DNA of 64,000 bases from Leptolyngbya subtilissima AS-A7 (lineage in GTDB: Bacteria; Cyanobacteriota; Cyanobacteriia; Phormidesmidales; Phormidesmidaceae): the NCBI RefSeq assembly GCF_039962255.1, contig NZ_JAMPKY010000005.1:372001-436000 (forward strand), written 5' to 3'. Shown here piece by piece: positions 16,265 through 24,181 of this stretch. A program made the translations under genes and the position numbers. The stretch's first letter is position 1; each line of letters starts with the position of its first letter. Under the pieces are notes generated by a model that worked only from the letters and a program-made list of their open reading frames with translations, was not told the DNA's origin and searched no databases.

Positions 16265-17089
16265 ATGGCTAAACAGCGTCTAGATGCCCTGCTGGTAGAT
16301 CGGGGCTTGTGCGAATCGCGGCAGCAGGCCCAGCGGTTAATTAGAGCTGGGGAGGTGCAGGTGAACCACGCCGTTGTGGATAAGCCGGGCACGGCCTTTG
16401 CCGAGGATGTGGAATTGCTGGTGAAGGCGCGATCGCCCTTTGTCTCGCGCGGTGGCGAGAAGCTGGCCAAAGCCCTAAGTGAGTTCCCAATTGAGCCTAA
16501 GGGAAGGATTGCGCTGGATGGGGGGATTTCGACCGGCGGTTTTACCGACTGTCTGCTGCAAGCCGGGGCCGAGCAGGTCTACGGCATTGATGTGGGCTAC
16601 GGCCAGGTGGCCTGGGCGCTGCGCCAGGATCCGCGTGTAGTGCTGCGCGAGCGCACCAACCTGCGCCACCTTACCCCCGAGCAGCTCTATGGCGAGAATG
16701 ATCCTCGGCCTGACCTGGGGGTGATGGATGTGTCGTTTATTTCGCTGACCAAGGTGCTGCCCGCTTTTTGGGCGCTGCTAGTGCCGCCACGCGAGGTGGT
16801 GCTGCTGGTGAAGCCGCAGTTTGAGGTGGGGCGCGATCGCGTCGGCAAAAAGGGCGTCGTGCGCGACGCTGGGGATCAGGCCGATGCGATCGCCAGCGTG
16901 CTGGCTTCTGCCCAATCCTTGGGCTGGCTATACCAGGGTCTCACTTGGTCGCCCCTGCTCGGCCCCGCTGGCAACATCGAATACCTGCTGTGGCTGAGCC
17001 AGCCACAGACGGAAGAGAGCCGCCCGGTACCTAGCCTCGATGACCTGAAGACCCTGGCGATCAACGCCCGCCTCAGCCTGGAAAATTAG
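16265..17089 (+). CDS. tlyA: TlyA-family rRNA (ribose-2'-O) methyltransferase
   Basis: The 274-residue protein has an N-terminal S4 RNA-binding domain (RLDALLVDRGLCESRQQAQRLIRAGEVQV...KPG) and a C-terminal FtsJ-like methyltransferase domain with the SAM motif ALDGGISTGGFTDCLLQAGA. The later motif DLGVMDVSFISLTKVLP and the lysine in LLVKPQFEVG complete the K-D-K-type site. TlyA methylates 16S and 23S rRNA and is often labelled hemolysin A. The ATG at 16265 sits directly after the TPR gene. Its 3' end overlaps the convergent TetR gene by four bases. Confidence 0.92.
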   Translation: MAKQRLDALLVDRGLCESRQQAQRLIRAGEVQVNHAVVDKPGTAFAEDVELLVKARSPFVSRGGEKLAKALSEFPIEPKGRIALDGGISTGGFTDCLLQAGAEQVYGIDVGYGQVAWALRQDPRVVLRERTNLRHLTPEQLYGENDPRPDLGVMDVSFISLTKVLPAFWALLVPPREVVLLVKPQFEVGRDRVGKKGVVRDAGDQADAIASVLASAQSLGWLYQGLTWSPLLGPAGNIEYLLWLSQPQTEESRPVPSLDDLKTLAINARLSLEN

Positions 17090-17673
17090 CCTTGGGCTGC
17101 GGCCTTAATGAGAGTGGTCGCAGCGGCTTTGGCCTGGCTAGCAGCATTGGGGCAGCCGTGCATCATGGCAACGATGGTGGTTCCCTGGATCAAAATCAGC
17201 AGCTGCTGGGCCAGAGCTTCGGGGTTGGGCAGGTTAGCTTCTTTGACCAGGTTGAGAATGTAGTCGGCGACGGCCTGCTCGTGGGCGAGGGTAATCTGGT
17301 AGCCAGGATGCTCGGCATCGACCAGTTCTACCGCTGAGTTGATGAAGGCGCAGCCGCGAAAGTTGGGTTTCTCAATCCCCTCCCGCAAGACGTCAAAAAT
17401 AGCCAGCAGCGGTGATTCGCCAGAGGCAGCAGCGTGGCGAGCGATCGCGTTTTGGAAGCACTCACGCCAGCTGTGGTGCTGCTCATCGAGCCAAGCGGCG
17501 ATCAGAGCGTCTTTTGATTTGAAGTGGTTGTAGAGCGACATTTTAGCCACCCCCGACTCGGCAATGATGCGATCGATGCCGACGCTGTGGACGCCCTCTT
17601 TGTAGAACAGCTCAGAGGCCGCCGCCATGATGCGATCGCGGGCGCAGGGGCGCGAAGCAGATGAGCGAGCCAT
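17086..17673 (-). CDS. TetR/AcrR-family repressor
   Basis: Starting at ATG 17673 (MARSSASRP), the 195-residue protein has a TetR helix-turn-helix: RIMAAASELFYKEGVHSVGIDRIIAESGVAKMSLYNHFKSKDAL. The C-terminal ligand domain holds a conserved FRGCAFINSAVEL motif, as in a group of repressors that respond to electrophiles or drugs. A palindrome (17685-17704) overlaps the gene's own leader, fitting autoregulation. Related half-sites lie upstream of cysH (17890-17937), so control of cysH is likely. The ligand is not known. Confidence 0.88.
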   Translation of the reverse strand: MARSSASRPCARDRIMAAASELFYKEGVHSVGIDRIIAESGVAKMSLYNHFKSKDALIAAWLDEQHHSWRECFQNAIARHAAASGESPLLAIFDVLREGIEKPNFRGCAFINSAVELVDAEHPGYQITLAHEQAVADYILNLVKEANLPNPEALAQQLLILIQGTTIVAMMHGCPNAASQAKAAATTLIKAAAQG

Positions 17674-17684
17674 GAAGTGCACAA

Positions 17685-17704
17685 TATACAGGTCTGTCTG
17701 TATA
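17685..17704. promoter_or_regulatory. Operator-like palindrome, TetR autoregulation site
   Basis: TATACAG and CTGTATA are perfect inverted repeats separated by GTCTGT. The site begins 12 nt upstream of the TetR start codon. Its reverse strand shares the first nine bases (TATACAGAC) with the two sites upstream of cysH. Confidence 0.7.
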
Positions 17705-17889
17705 ATAACCTGGGTGACAGCTTTTTGCCTAAACGCCGTTACCGGGCCAAGCCTTGTTTGTCTGCCTACAGAATTTCTCCAGCTAGTGCAGCAAGACGGA
17801 TGGGCTGCTTTTGCCCCAAGGCTTTTGGCTACTCTTCTAACAATGTTTAGCCAGGCTCTTAAACAAGAATGTTCTCAGCAGCTTGACAA

Positions 17890-17937
17890 TATACAGACCT
17901 GTCTACATAATCAAAAGTATACAGACCGTTCTACTCA
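17890..17937. promoter_or_regulatory. Two operator-like sites upstream of cysH
   Basis: Direct repeats at 17890-17909 and 17918-17937 both begin TATACAGACC and share the TCTAC part. The first contains the dyad AGAC-CT-GTCT; the second is more degenerate. They start 28 bp apart and lie 50-100 nt upstream of the cysH start. They match the repressor's own operator, so they are candidates for TetR binding. Confidence 0.6.
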
Positions 17938-17987
17938 GGTTGTTTCACCCTGCAACCCGAATCTCAGCCTTTTAAGGAGGCGTTTGC

Positions 17988-18758
17988 ATGACTGCTACCC
18001 TTGCTCTAACTGCCAGCGCAGAACGTTTGACCGCCTTGGCCAAAGGGTTGCGCTCCGTTACTTCCTCGCCAGCCTGGCCCAGTTTGCCAAGCGCAGCGGC
18101 AACTCCTGCGACCTCTGCCGCCATTGTCGAATGGGCCGCCGATGCCTTTGGCTCTGGGCTGGTGATGAGCACTAGCTTTGGTATTCAGGCGGCGGTGATG
18201 CTGCACCTGGTCACTGAGGTTATCCCCAATATTCCTGTTATCTGGGTCGATACGGGCTACCTTCCCGAGGAAACCTACCGCTTTGCTGACCAGCTCACCC
18301 AGCGGCTAAATCTAAACCTCAAGTTCTACCAGTCGCCCCTCAGCCCCGCCCACATGGAGGCCCTCTACGGCAAACTGTGGGCCACAGGCAGCGTTGAGGC
18401 CCTAAATCAGTACGACCAGATTCGCAAGGTCGAACCCATGGGGCGGGCACTGCGGGATCTGGGGGCAACGGCCTGGTTAGCGGGGCTGCGATCGCAGCAA
18501 ACTGACCACCGCAAAACACTCGATGTGGTGGGTCAGCAGCACGGCATTCACAAAATTTTGCCCATTTTGCACTGGAACTCCAAGGATGTTTACGAGTACC
18601 TGCAAGCCCACGATCTGCCCTACCACCCGTTCTTTGACCAGGGCTACGTCACCGTCGGCGATTGGCACTCTAGCCGTCCGCTTATGGCCAGCGATTTGGA
18701 TGAGCGCGACACCCGCTTCCAGGGGCTGAAGCAAGAGTGCGGCATTCACCTGGCGTAG
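17988..18758 (+). CDS. cysH: Phosphoadenylyl-sulfate (PAPS) reductase, thioredoxin type
   Basis: The 256-residue protein reduces PAPS to sulfite in assimilatory sulfate reduction. The PP-loop-like nucleotide motif is [14 protein letters not shown], and [25 protein letters not shown] and [11 protein letters not shown] are the standard family motifs. The catalytic cysteine is in the C-terminal ECGIH motif. The CC pairs that carry a 4Fe-4S cluster in APS reductases are absent, so it is the PAPS, thioredoxin-dependent type. The ATG at 17988 has AAGGAGG about eight bases upstream. Together with cysK it assigns part of the sulfate-to-cysteine pathway to this window. Confidence 0.93.
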   Translation: MTATLALTASAERLTALAKGLRSVTSSPAWPSLPSAAATPATSAAIVEWAADAFGSGLVMSTSFGIQAAVMLHLVTEVIPNIPVIWVDTGYLPEETYRFADQLTQRLNLNLKFYQSPLSPAHMEALYGKLWATGSVEALNQYDQIRKVEPMGRALRDLGATAWLAGLRSQQTDHRKTLDVVGQQHGIHKILPILHWNSKDVYEYLQAHDLPYHPFFDQGYVTVGDWHSSRPLMASDLDERDTRFQGLKQECGIHLA

Positions 18759-18863
18759 TGGCGCCTGGTTGGAGATCTAGATTCTTCTAAATTTCAGCAT
18801 CAGTTTGGCTAGAGCAAACGACCGTTTGCCCTAGGAAAGACACTATACCTGGAGCTAACCTCA

Positions 18864-19508
18864 ATGATTGACCTGTACACCTTTACGACTCCCAACGGTC
18901 GCAAGCCCGCTATTCTGCTTGAAGAGTTGGAGATGCCTTACACCATTCACTCGGTCAACATTGGCAAGGGCGAGCAGTTTGCCCCCGAGTTTGTGACCAT
19001 TAGCCCCAACAGCAAAATTCCGGCCATTGTCGATCGCGATACCGACCTGGCGATCTTTGAGTCGGGGGCCATTTTGATTTACCTGGCGGAAAAAGCGGGT
19101 AAGCTGCTGCCTACAGAAACTGGGGAGCGCATCAAGGCGATCGAGTGGCTGATGTTTCAAATGGCGAGTGTTGGCCCCATGTTTGGCCAATTTGGCCACT
19201 TTCGCAACTTTGCTCCAGAAAAGCTGCCCTACGCCATCAACCGCTACGAAAAAGAAACCCTGCGGCTGCTGGGCGTGATGGAAGGGCAGCTAGCTAAAAC
19301 CCCCTTTCTAGCAGGCGACTACTCCATTGCCGATATCGCCACCTATCCCTGGGTAGCGGCGGCTCAAAGCCCCTACATGGAGCTGTCCTTCGATGAGTTT
19401 CCCCATGTGCAGCGCTGGGTTGAGGCGATCGCGGCGCGTCCGGCCGTGAAAGCTGGCATGGATGTGTTGCAGCCAACCTTTGAGAGCCAGTTGGGCGTCG
19501 TGGCCTAA
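18864..19508 (+). CDS. Glutathione S-transferase family protein (Nu/YfcG-like)
   Basis: The 214-residue protein has the thioredoxin-like N-terminal domain with YTFTTPNGRKPAILLEELE, where the TTPNGRK motif fits the Nu class (YfcG, YghU and Ure2-like), then NSKIPAIVDRD and ESGAILIYLA that bind the glutathione gamma-glutamyl part. The C-terminal domain has FLAGDYSIADIATYPWV, the usual N-capping motif. It probably acts as a disulfide-bond reductase or peroxidase with glutathione. It lies about 100 nt after cysH. An inverted GCAAACG/CGTTTGC repeat at 18814-18829 in its leader belongs in part to a dispersed repeat family, and could also be an operator. Confidence 0.9.
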   Translation: MIDLYTFTTPNGRKPAILLEELEMPYTIHSVNIGKGEQFAPEFVTISPNSKIPAIVDRDTDLAIFESGAILIYLAEKAGKLLPTETGERIKAIEWLMFQMASVGPMFGQFGHFRNFAPEKLPYAINRYEKETLRLLGVMEGQLAKTPFLAGDYSIADIATYPWVAAAQSPYMELSFDEFPHVQRWVEAIAARPAVKAGMDVLQPTFESQLGVVA

Positions 19509-19670
19509 GGGGCTTGCTGGCGGACCCCAGAGTGGCTGCCAGCTCTTTTTTAGCCCTGCACCCCACCGGCAAATTGTCAGCTTCGTTTGACATTTCTAAG
19601 CCCAATCTCAGTTCCTGGCTTTAGTTTTTCCTGGTCGCTTGTTCTGATATTCCTTTCTGGAGTTATTTCC

Positions 19671-20438
19671 ATGTATTTTGATATCAACGGCAAAGTAGCT
19701 TTGGTCACGGGTGCCAATCGCGGCATTGGTAAAGCGATCGCAGCCTCTCTCCTGCAGCACGGAGCCACCAAGGTCTACGCCGCGGTGCGGAACCTCGATT
19801 CCGCCGCTCCGCTGGTTGCGACCTATGGCGATTCCGGAACGGATCGCTCCGCGAATCGCGTCATTCCCCTGCGCTTTGACTTAGCCCAGCCCGAGACCAT
19901 TGCCGAGGCCGCCCAAACTGCCACCGATGTAGCGCTAGTGGTCAACAATGCCGGGGTGCTGCGCAATGCCGGGCCGCTGGCTGGAGATGCGATCGCGGCG
20001 CTGCAGTACGAGATTGACATGAACGTGTTTGGCCTGATGCGGATGGCCCAGGCCTTTGCCCCGGTGCTCAAAGCCAACGGTGGTGGTGCTTTTGTGCAGC
20101 TCAACTCAGTAGCCTCGCTCAAGAGCTTTGCTGACTTTGCTACTTATGCGGCATCAAAGGCGGCGGCCTACTCAATCACTTAGGCGCTGCGGGAGGTGCT
20201 GGGCGCTCAGGGCACCGCCGTGGTCAGCGTACACCCCGGCCCCGTTGCCACCGATATGGCCGATAGTGCCGGCTTAGGAGAAATCGCTGAGTCACCGGCT
20301 CTCGTAGGCGAAGGCATTGTCACGGCGCTAAAGGATGGCAAATTTCACCTCTTCCCCGACACCATGGCCAAGCAAGTTGGCGCTGCCTACGCCAGCTTTG
20401 CCACCAACGTGGTCGAGGTCAGACTGGTGGAAGGCTAA
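19671..20438 (+). pseudogene. Short-chain dehydrogenase/reductase interrupted by an in-frame amber codon
   Basis: The gene starts at ATG 19671 ([16 protein letters not shown] upstream). The Rossmann glycine motif is [10 protein letters not shown], the NNAG motif is [10 protein letters not shown], and the catalytic set is NSVASLKSF (Ser) with [12 protein letters not shown] (Tyr and Lys). At 20181-20183 a TAG follows SIT; translation would resume in the same frame with [27 protein letters not shown], the correct continuation. SDRs commonly read SLTQALR here, so the TAG probably replaced a CAG glutamine. A 32-bp palindromic element is inserted in frame at 19828-19859 and adds about eleven residues between GD and RVIPLRFD. 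The active site is upstream of the stop, but the C-terminal fold is lost unless the codon is read through. Confidence 0.85.
19828..19859. repeat. 32-bp palindromic element, copy B (inside the SDR gene)
   Basis: Nearly identical to copy A at 15489-15520 (31 of 32 bases) and in the same plus-strand orientation, though the host gene is on the other strand. Read in the SDR frame it gives [11 protein letters not shown]. Homologous SDRs normally go straight from YGD to RVIPL, so it looks like an insertion. Confidence 0.75.
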
Positions 20439-21400
20439 ATTCGATCGCGATCGTGGGGTTGCCCGTAATCGATCGCTGGCCCAGCAGGCACAATGCCGCT
20501 GGGGTTAAGCTCGGGCAGGCCCGCGTAGTAGAGCTGCTTGACGTGCTCCGCGCTGCACCATTCGGCCACCCCCGGCTGCTGATAAAGCTCGCGGCAGTAG
20601 TCCCACAGGTTGGGATAGTCCACCAGGCGCTTAAGGTTAGTTTTGAACAGCCCGTAGTAGGCCAAATCAAAGCGAAACAAGGTTGTGAACATGCACCAGT
20701 CAGCCAGGGTGATTTGGTCACCCACCAGATAGCGCTGCTGCCCCAGCACCTCCTCCCAGTGATCCAGCGCTTCGAACAGTTCCGTTACCGCGTCATTGTA
20801 GGCCGCCTGGGAAGCCGCAAAGCCGCTGCGATACACGCCGTTGTTGATTGGCTGATAGATAGCATCCATCACCGCGTCAATTTGGGGACGCAGCTCTTCG
20901 GGGTAAAAGTCGCGCTGAGGAAATTCTGCAAACTCGTTGAATGCCGAGTTCAGCATTTGAATGATTTGACGCGATTCGTTGTTGACGATGGTTTGGGTCT
21001 GCGTATCCCACAGGACAGGCACGGTGACGCGTCCGGTGTAGTCGGCCTTAGCGCGGGTGTAGAGTTGCCACAGGTATTCGGCCCCGTAGAGGCTGTCGGG
21101 AATGCTGCCAAAGCGCTCAGAAAATTTCCAGCCCTGGTCACTGATGACCGGGTCAACAATGGAGAGACCGATCGCCCCTTGCAGCCCTTTGAGTGATCGC
21201 AGTAGCACCGTACGGTGCGCCCAGGGACAGCTCAGCGATACATATAAGTGGTAGCGCCCCGGCTCGGCCTTAAAGCCGCTAGAGCCATCCGCCGTGACCC
21301 AGTCGTGAAACAGGGTCGGCATGCGCTGAAATTCGCCCGATTCGCTGCGCTCTGTCCATTCTGTGGACCATTTGCCGTTGATCAATCTGCCGAGTGCCAT
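20435..21400 (-). CDS. Glutathionyl-hydroquinone reductase (YqjG/ECM4 type)
   Basis: The start is ATG 21400 ([15 protein letters not shown]), which has AGGA seven bases upstream; a longer frame to 21478 runs into an AT-rich repeat. The 321-residue product has the Xi-class GST motif [10 protein letters not shown] (catalytic Cys about 58), with [10 protein letters not shown] before it and [16 protein letters not shown] after. The enzyme reduces glutathionyl-hydroquinones with glutathione. The C-terminal helical domain includes [17 protein letters not shown]. It overlaps the 3' end of the SDR by four bases. The GST upstream and the dioxygenase upstream on the same strand make a quinone or aromatic detoxification set plausible. 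Confidence 0.93.
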   Translation of the reverse strand: MALGRLINGKWSTEWTERSESGEFQRMPTLFHDWVTADGSSGFKAEPGRYHLYVSLSCPWAHRTVLLRSLKGLQGAIGLSIVDPVISDQGWKFSERFGSIPDSLYGAEYLWQLYTRAKADYTGRVTVPVLWDTQTQTIVNNESRQIIQMLNSAFNEFAEFPQRDFYPEELRPQIDAVMDAIYQPINNGVYRSGFAASQAAYNDAVTELFEALDHWEEVLGQQRYLVGDQITLADWCMFTTLFRFDLAYYGLFKTNLKRLVDYPNLWDYCRELYQQPGVAEWCSAEHVKQLYYAGLPELNPSGIVPAGPAIDYGQPHDRDRI

Positions 21401-21440
21401 AGGGATGTCCTGGGGTGAGGGGAAAGGTTTGAATTTTGAA

Positions 21441-21494
21441 TTTTGAGTTCTAAGTTGTGGAGTGAATTCAACACTCAAAACTTAGAACTCAAAA
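21441..21494. repeat. Long perfect hairpin between the DODA and GHQR genes
   Basis: A 16-bp perfect stem, TTTTGAGTTCTAAGTT with AACTTAGAACTCAAAA (21441-21456 and 21479-21494), begins directly at the stop codon of the upstream dioxygenase gene. It is rich in A+T and resembles the purS-purQ spacer at 41017-41090. Confidence 0.7.
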
Positions 21495-22292
21495 CTAATT
21501 GAATTGGTAGGCGGCCATGCTGAAGGCTCCGTAGGTGAAGCCGTGGTGAATTTGTTTGCCGGGGCCGCCAGCGCCGAGGGCCACGAACAGGGGCAGCAGG
21601 TGCTCTTCGCTGGGGTGGTTTTTGGCGGCGTAGGGGGTGTGCTGACGGTAGTCGAGCAGGGCTTGGATATCGTTGGCGGCGTTGGTTGAAGACCTACCCG
21701 CCTGGGTAATCGCCTCTGCCAGCCAGTCATCAAAGGCTACGGCCCAAGCGGGCGGTGGGGCATCGTAGTTGCCGTCAAAGGCCCCTAGGTTGTGGGTGGC
21801 GGCACCGCTGGCAAAAATCAGTACGCCTTCATCGCGCAGGGGGGCGAGGGCTTTGCCGAGTTGGTAGTGGTACAGCGGCGTTTCGTGGGGTTGCAAAGAG
21901 AGCTGCACGACGGGGATGGTGGCCTTTGGGGCTGCCAGAAGCAGCGGCGTCCAAACGCCGTGGTCGAAGCCGCGATCGCGATCCACACGAGCCGAGAACC
22001 CAGCTTCATCGAGTCTAGATGCCACCTGCTCTGCCAGTTTTGGATTGCCTGGAGCGGGGTAGTTCAGCTCGTAGAGTGCCTGGGAAAAGCCGCCGAAGTC
22101 GTAGATTGTCTTGGGCTGCTCGGTAGCGCTGACGGTGGGCTGCGCCGTGAGCCAGTGGGCCGAGATCGCTAGAATCGCCTCTGGCTTTGGCAGGGTCTGC
22201 AAGAGCGATCGCAGAAAGTCTTGGGTTGGGCCACTACGCAGAGGTAGGTCGGGTGCCCCATGGGAAACAAACAGACTGGGTAGAGAAGCCAT
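21495..22292 (-). CDS. Class III extradiol ring-cleavage dioxygenase (DODA/YgiD type)
   Basis: This 265-residue protein has the LigB-type signature LPSLFVSHGAPDLPL with the metal histidine, then AILAISAHWLT with a second histidine, and the motif DFGGFSQALYELNYPAPG typical of 4,5-DOPA dioxygenases. GFDHGVWTPLLL and FASGAATHNLGAF carry further ligands and acid-base residues. The enzyme opens catechol rings with oxygen and a metal (zinc or iron). In cyanobacteria the natural substrate is not known. It is followed on the minus strand by a hairpin and then the glutathionyl-hydroquinone reductase. Confidence 0.92.
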   Translation of the reverse strand: MASLPSLFVSHGAPDLPLRSGPTQDFLRSLLQTLPKPEAILAISAHWLTAQPTVSATEQPKTIYDFGGFSQALYELNYPAPGNPKLAEQVASRLDEAGFSARVDRDRGFDHGVWTPLLLAAPKATIPVVQLSLQPHETPLYHYQLGKALAPLRDEGVLIFASGAATHNLGAFDGNYDAPPPAWAVAFDDWLAEAITQAGRSSTNAANDIQALLDYRQHTPYAAKNHPSEEHLLPLFVALGAGGPGKQIHHGFTYGAFSMAAYQFN

Positions 22293-22371
22293 AGTTTTAA
22301 TTTAGATAGTTTTAACTAGAACTATCTGATGTAAGACTAGCACTTCCGTCTTGAAACCGACAAGCCGATGC

Positions 22372-22782
22372 TTAAGGGCTGCTGGTGTCGCTTTCTGCTG
22401 CAAGCTCGTGGAGTAGGGCGATCGCGGCTTCAGCCTGAGCCACGGGCACAAACAGGTGGTCGTGGTAAAAGGCTGAGACGGGGTTGACGCTAATGCCGTG
22501 GCTGGCGAGTTTGGTGGCGATCGCCGCCAAAAACCCCACCGCCTCCAAACTGGAATACACCGAGAGCGTAACCATGGCAAAGGTGGCTGAGTAAGGCAGG
22601 CCCACCGCCTCGGCCTGATGCCGCAACAAGATCAGCGTGGCCCCCTCCTCTTCTCTAAAAAACCCTATGGGGTCGAGGTTGAGACCGCTTGGAGCTGCAA
22701 CGGTACAAAACACATATTCCCCCTCGCGAAGAGTGGGCTGCATAGACGATAACAGCCGCGTGAGGTTGGTTTCGCCGACCAT
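22372..22782 (-). CDS. ACT-domain protein
   Basis: The 136-residue product is a small stand-alone regulator of the CASTOR/ACT_7 group. EYVFCTVAAPSGL, EGATLILLRHQAEAVGL and the second ACT-like half ATFAMVTLSVYSSLEAVGFLAAIATKLASHGISVNPVSAFYHDHLFVP match that pattern, with the usual HDHLFVP motif. Such proteins bind amino acids and may act through protein partners. It stands alone upstream of the dioxygenase (80-nt gap). The ligand is unknown. Confidence 0.85.
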   Translation of the reverse strand: MVGETNLTRLLSSMQPTLREGEYVFCTVAAPSGLNLDPIGFFREEEGATLILLRHQAEAVGLPYSATFAMVTLSVYSSLEAVGFLAAIATKLASHGISVNPVSAFYHDHLFVPVAQAEAAIALLHELAAESDTSSP

Positions 22783-22833
22783 CTGTTGTTACCTGCTGCT
22801 GGTTCTTCCTGAAGAGTAGGGAGCCAAACTCTT

Positions 22834-22871
22834 GTCCCCTCTCCTCTCGGGAGAGGGCTAGGGAGAGGGTC
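22834..22871. repeat. Dispersed CCCCTCTCC hairpin, second copy
   Basis: CCCCTCTCCTCTC pairs with GGGAGAGGG and a following AGGGAGAGGG. It is related to the element at 9959-9996. It is intergenic. Confidence 0.55.
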
Positions 22872-22885
22872 AATTTTGGCAAATC

Positions 22886-23017
22886 ATACGCTATTCAGCA
22901 ACGCCTGAGAATTTGGAAACAATGTTGCCGACGGAATATTGACTCCGCGCTGTCTGGAGTTTTCTGCCCCAGTGGAGAGGACGCAGCCAGCGAAACGCTG
23001 CTGAATAAATAGCGTAG
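22886..23017. repeat. Possible small MITE with inverted ends, about 130 bp
   Basis: The left end ATACGCTATTCAGCAACGC and the right end (reverse strand) CTACGCTATTTATTCAGCAG are inverted repeats with one 4-nt indel. The interior has no coding potential. The element ends 16 nt before the glycosyltransferase start and may contribute its leader. Confidence 0.5.
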
Positions 23018-23032
23018 GGATGCCATGAATGA

Positions 23033-24181
23033 ATGATCAATGCAGACTCGTCGTTAGACCGTGATGCTCAACCTGCTCCGCGAGTTGTGGTCTACACAGA
23101 TTCTTTAGGAATGGGGGGAGCGGAGTTTAGCCTGGGTCATTTGGTGGCAGCGATGTCGGGGGATATTGCCATTACGGTGATGGGGGTCTCGGCTACCGTG
23201 GTCGATGCGATCGCCAGCCAGCGGCCCGGTGCCGAAAAAATTGTCTTACCCCCTACAGGGTTTGCCTCTATCGCCGCCCATCTCGCTACTCTGCATCGGC
23301 TGCGACCCGACATTGTGCATCTCAATCTGTGTACGCCCTGGGCCGGAGCCACGGGGCTGGCGGCGGCCCTGACCCTGCCCCAAGCGCGGGTTGTGCGGGT
23401 CGATCAGCTACCGTTGCGCACCACGGATGCGATCGCCCTATGGCGGACTCGATCGCTGTCGCTGCGGGTCGATGCCCACGTCGCAGTGGGCGAGGCCTCG
23501 GCCCGGCGAATGGAGGATTTCTATGCCCTGGGTCGCAACACGGTCATCTCTGTGCCCAACGGCGTGCCCGACATCGAAGTTGAGCCTGCCCCAGGCCCAG
23601 TCTTAAAAGAGCCCATGCTGGTGGTGGGCAGCGTGGGCCGCTTAGATGCGATGAAGGCCCATGATATTCTGCTGCGCGCGATCGCTCAAGTTGACGATAC
23701 CCACGTGGTCGTGTGGGGCGATGGGGCAGAACGCCAAGCCTTGGAACAGCTGGCTCATGATCTGGGCATTAGCGATCGCGTTTCTCTGCCGGGATGGGTC
23801 GACAACCCCCGCGCCCATTTGCCCAACGTCGATATTTTTGTCTTGCCGTCGCGCTCTGAGGGCTTTCCCTTAGCCATTGTGGAAGCCATGCTGGCGGCCC
23901 GACCCGTGATTGCCACGCGCGTGGGCAGTGTAGCAGAAGCCGTCATTGAGCAGGAAACAGGGCTACTGATTGAGAAAAATGATGTCATGGGGCTAGTCAA
24001 CGCCCTGCGTCGCCTCAAAAATGATGCTGCCCTGTGTGAGCAGATGGGTCAGCGGGGTCGAGCGGTGGCGGTGGCGCAGTTTACGGCTCAGGCGATGGCC
24101 CAGCGCTACGAACAGATTTGGCGACAGCTGCTGGCCTCACCGCGATCGCCCCGGCTACGGGTTCCCCGCCCCCGCGACTGA
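23033..24181 (+). CDS. Glycosyltransferase family 4 (GT-B) protein
   Basis: The 382-residue product has the two Rossmann-like domains of GT-B enzymes. The N-terminal one has DSLGMGGAEFSLGHLV, and the C-terminal one has SVGRLDAMKAHDILLRA, VVWGDGAERQALEQLA, LPGWVDNPRAHLPNVDIFVLPSRSEGFPLAIVEAMLAARPVIATRVG (the EGFPLAIVEA donor-binding motif). It probably moves a sugar from a nucleotide donor to a glycolipid or polysaccharide. It has no signal peptide. Its last 27 bases overlap the convergent histidine kinase gene. The acceptor is unknown. Confidence 0.92.
   Translation: MINADSSLDRDAQPAPRVVVYTDSLGMGGAEFSLGHLVAAMSGDIAITVMGVSATVVDAIASQRPGAEKIVLPPTGFASIAAHLATLHRLRPDIVHLNLCTPWAGATGLAAALTLPQARVVRVDQLPLRTTDAIALWRTRSLSLRVDAHVAVGEASARRMEDFYALGRNTVISVPNGVPDIEVEPAPGPVLKEPMLVVGSVGRLDAMKAHDILLRAIAQVDDTHVVVWGDGAERQALEQLAHDLGISDRVSLPGWVDNPRAHLPNVDIFVLPSRSEGFPLAIVEAMLAARPVIATRVGSVAEAVIEQETGLLIEKNDVMGLVNALRRLKNDAALCEQMGQRGRAVAVAQFTAQAMAQRYEQIWRQLLASPRSPRLRVPRPRD

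Noticed and set aside
17627-18175. 182-codon frame across the TetR-cysH intergenic region
   Set aside because: It overlaps the operators and the cysH start in another frame, and its translation has no family features.
18814-18829. Specific operator GCAAACG-AC-CGTTTGC upstream of the GST gene
   Set aside because: Similar GCAAACGGCCGTTTGC words occur at 55443 and 57314 as a dispersed repeat, so a gene-specific role is not supported.
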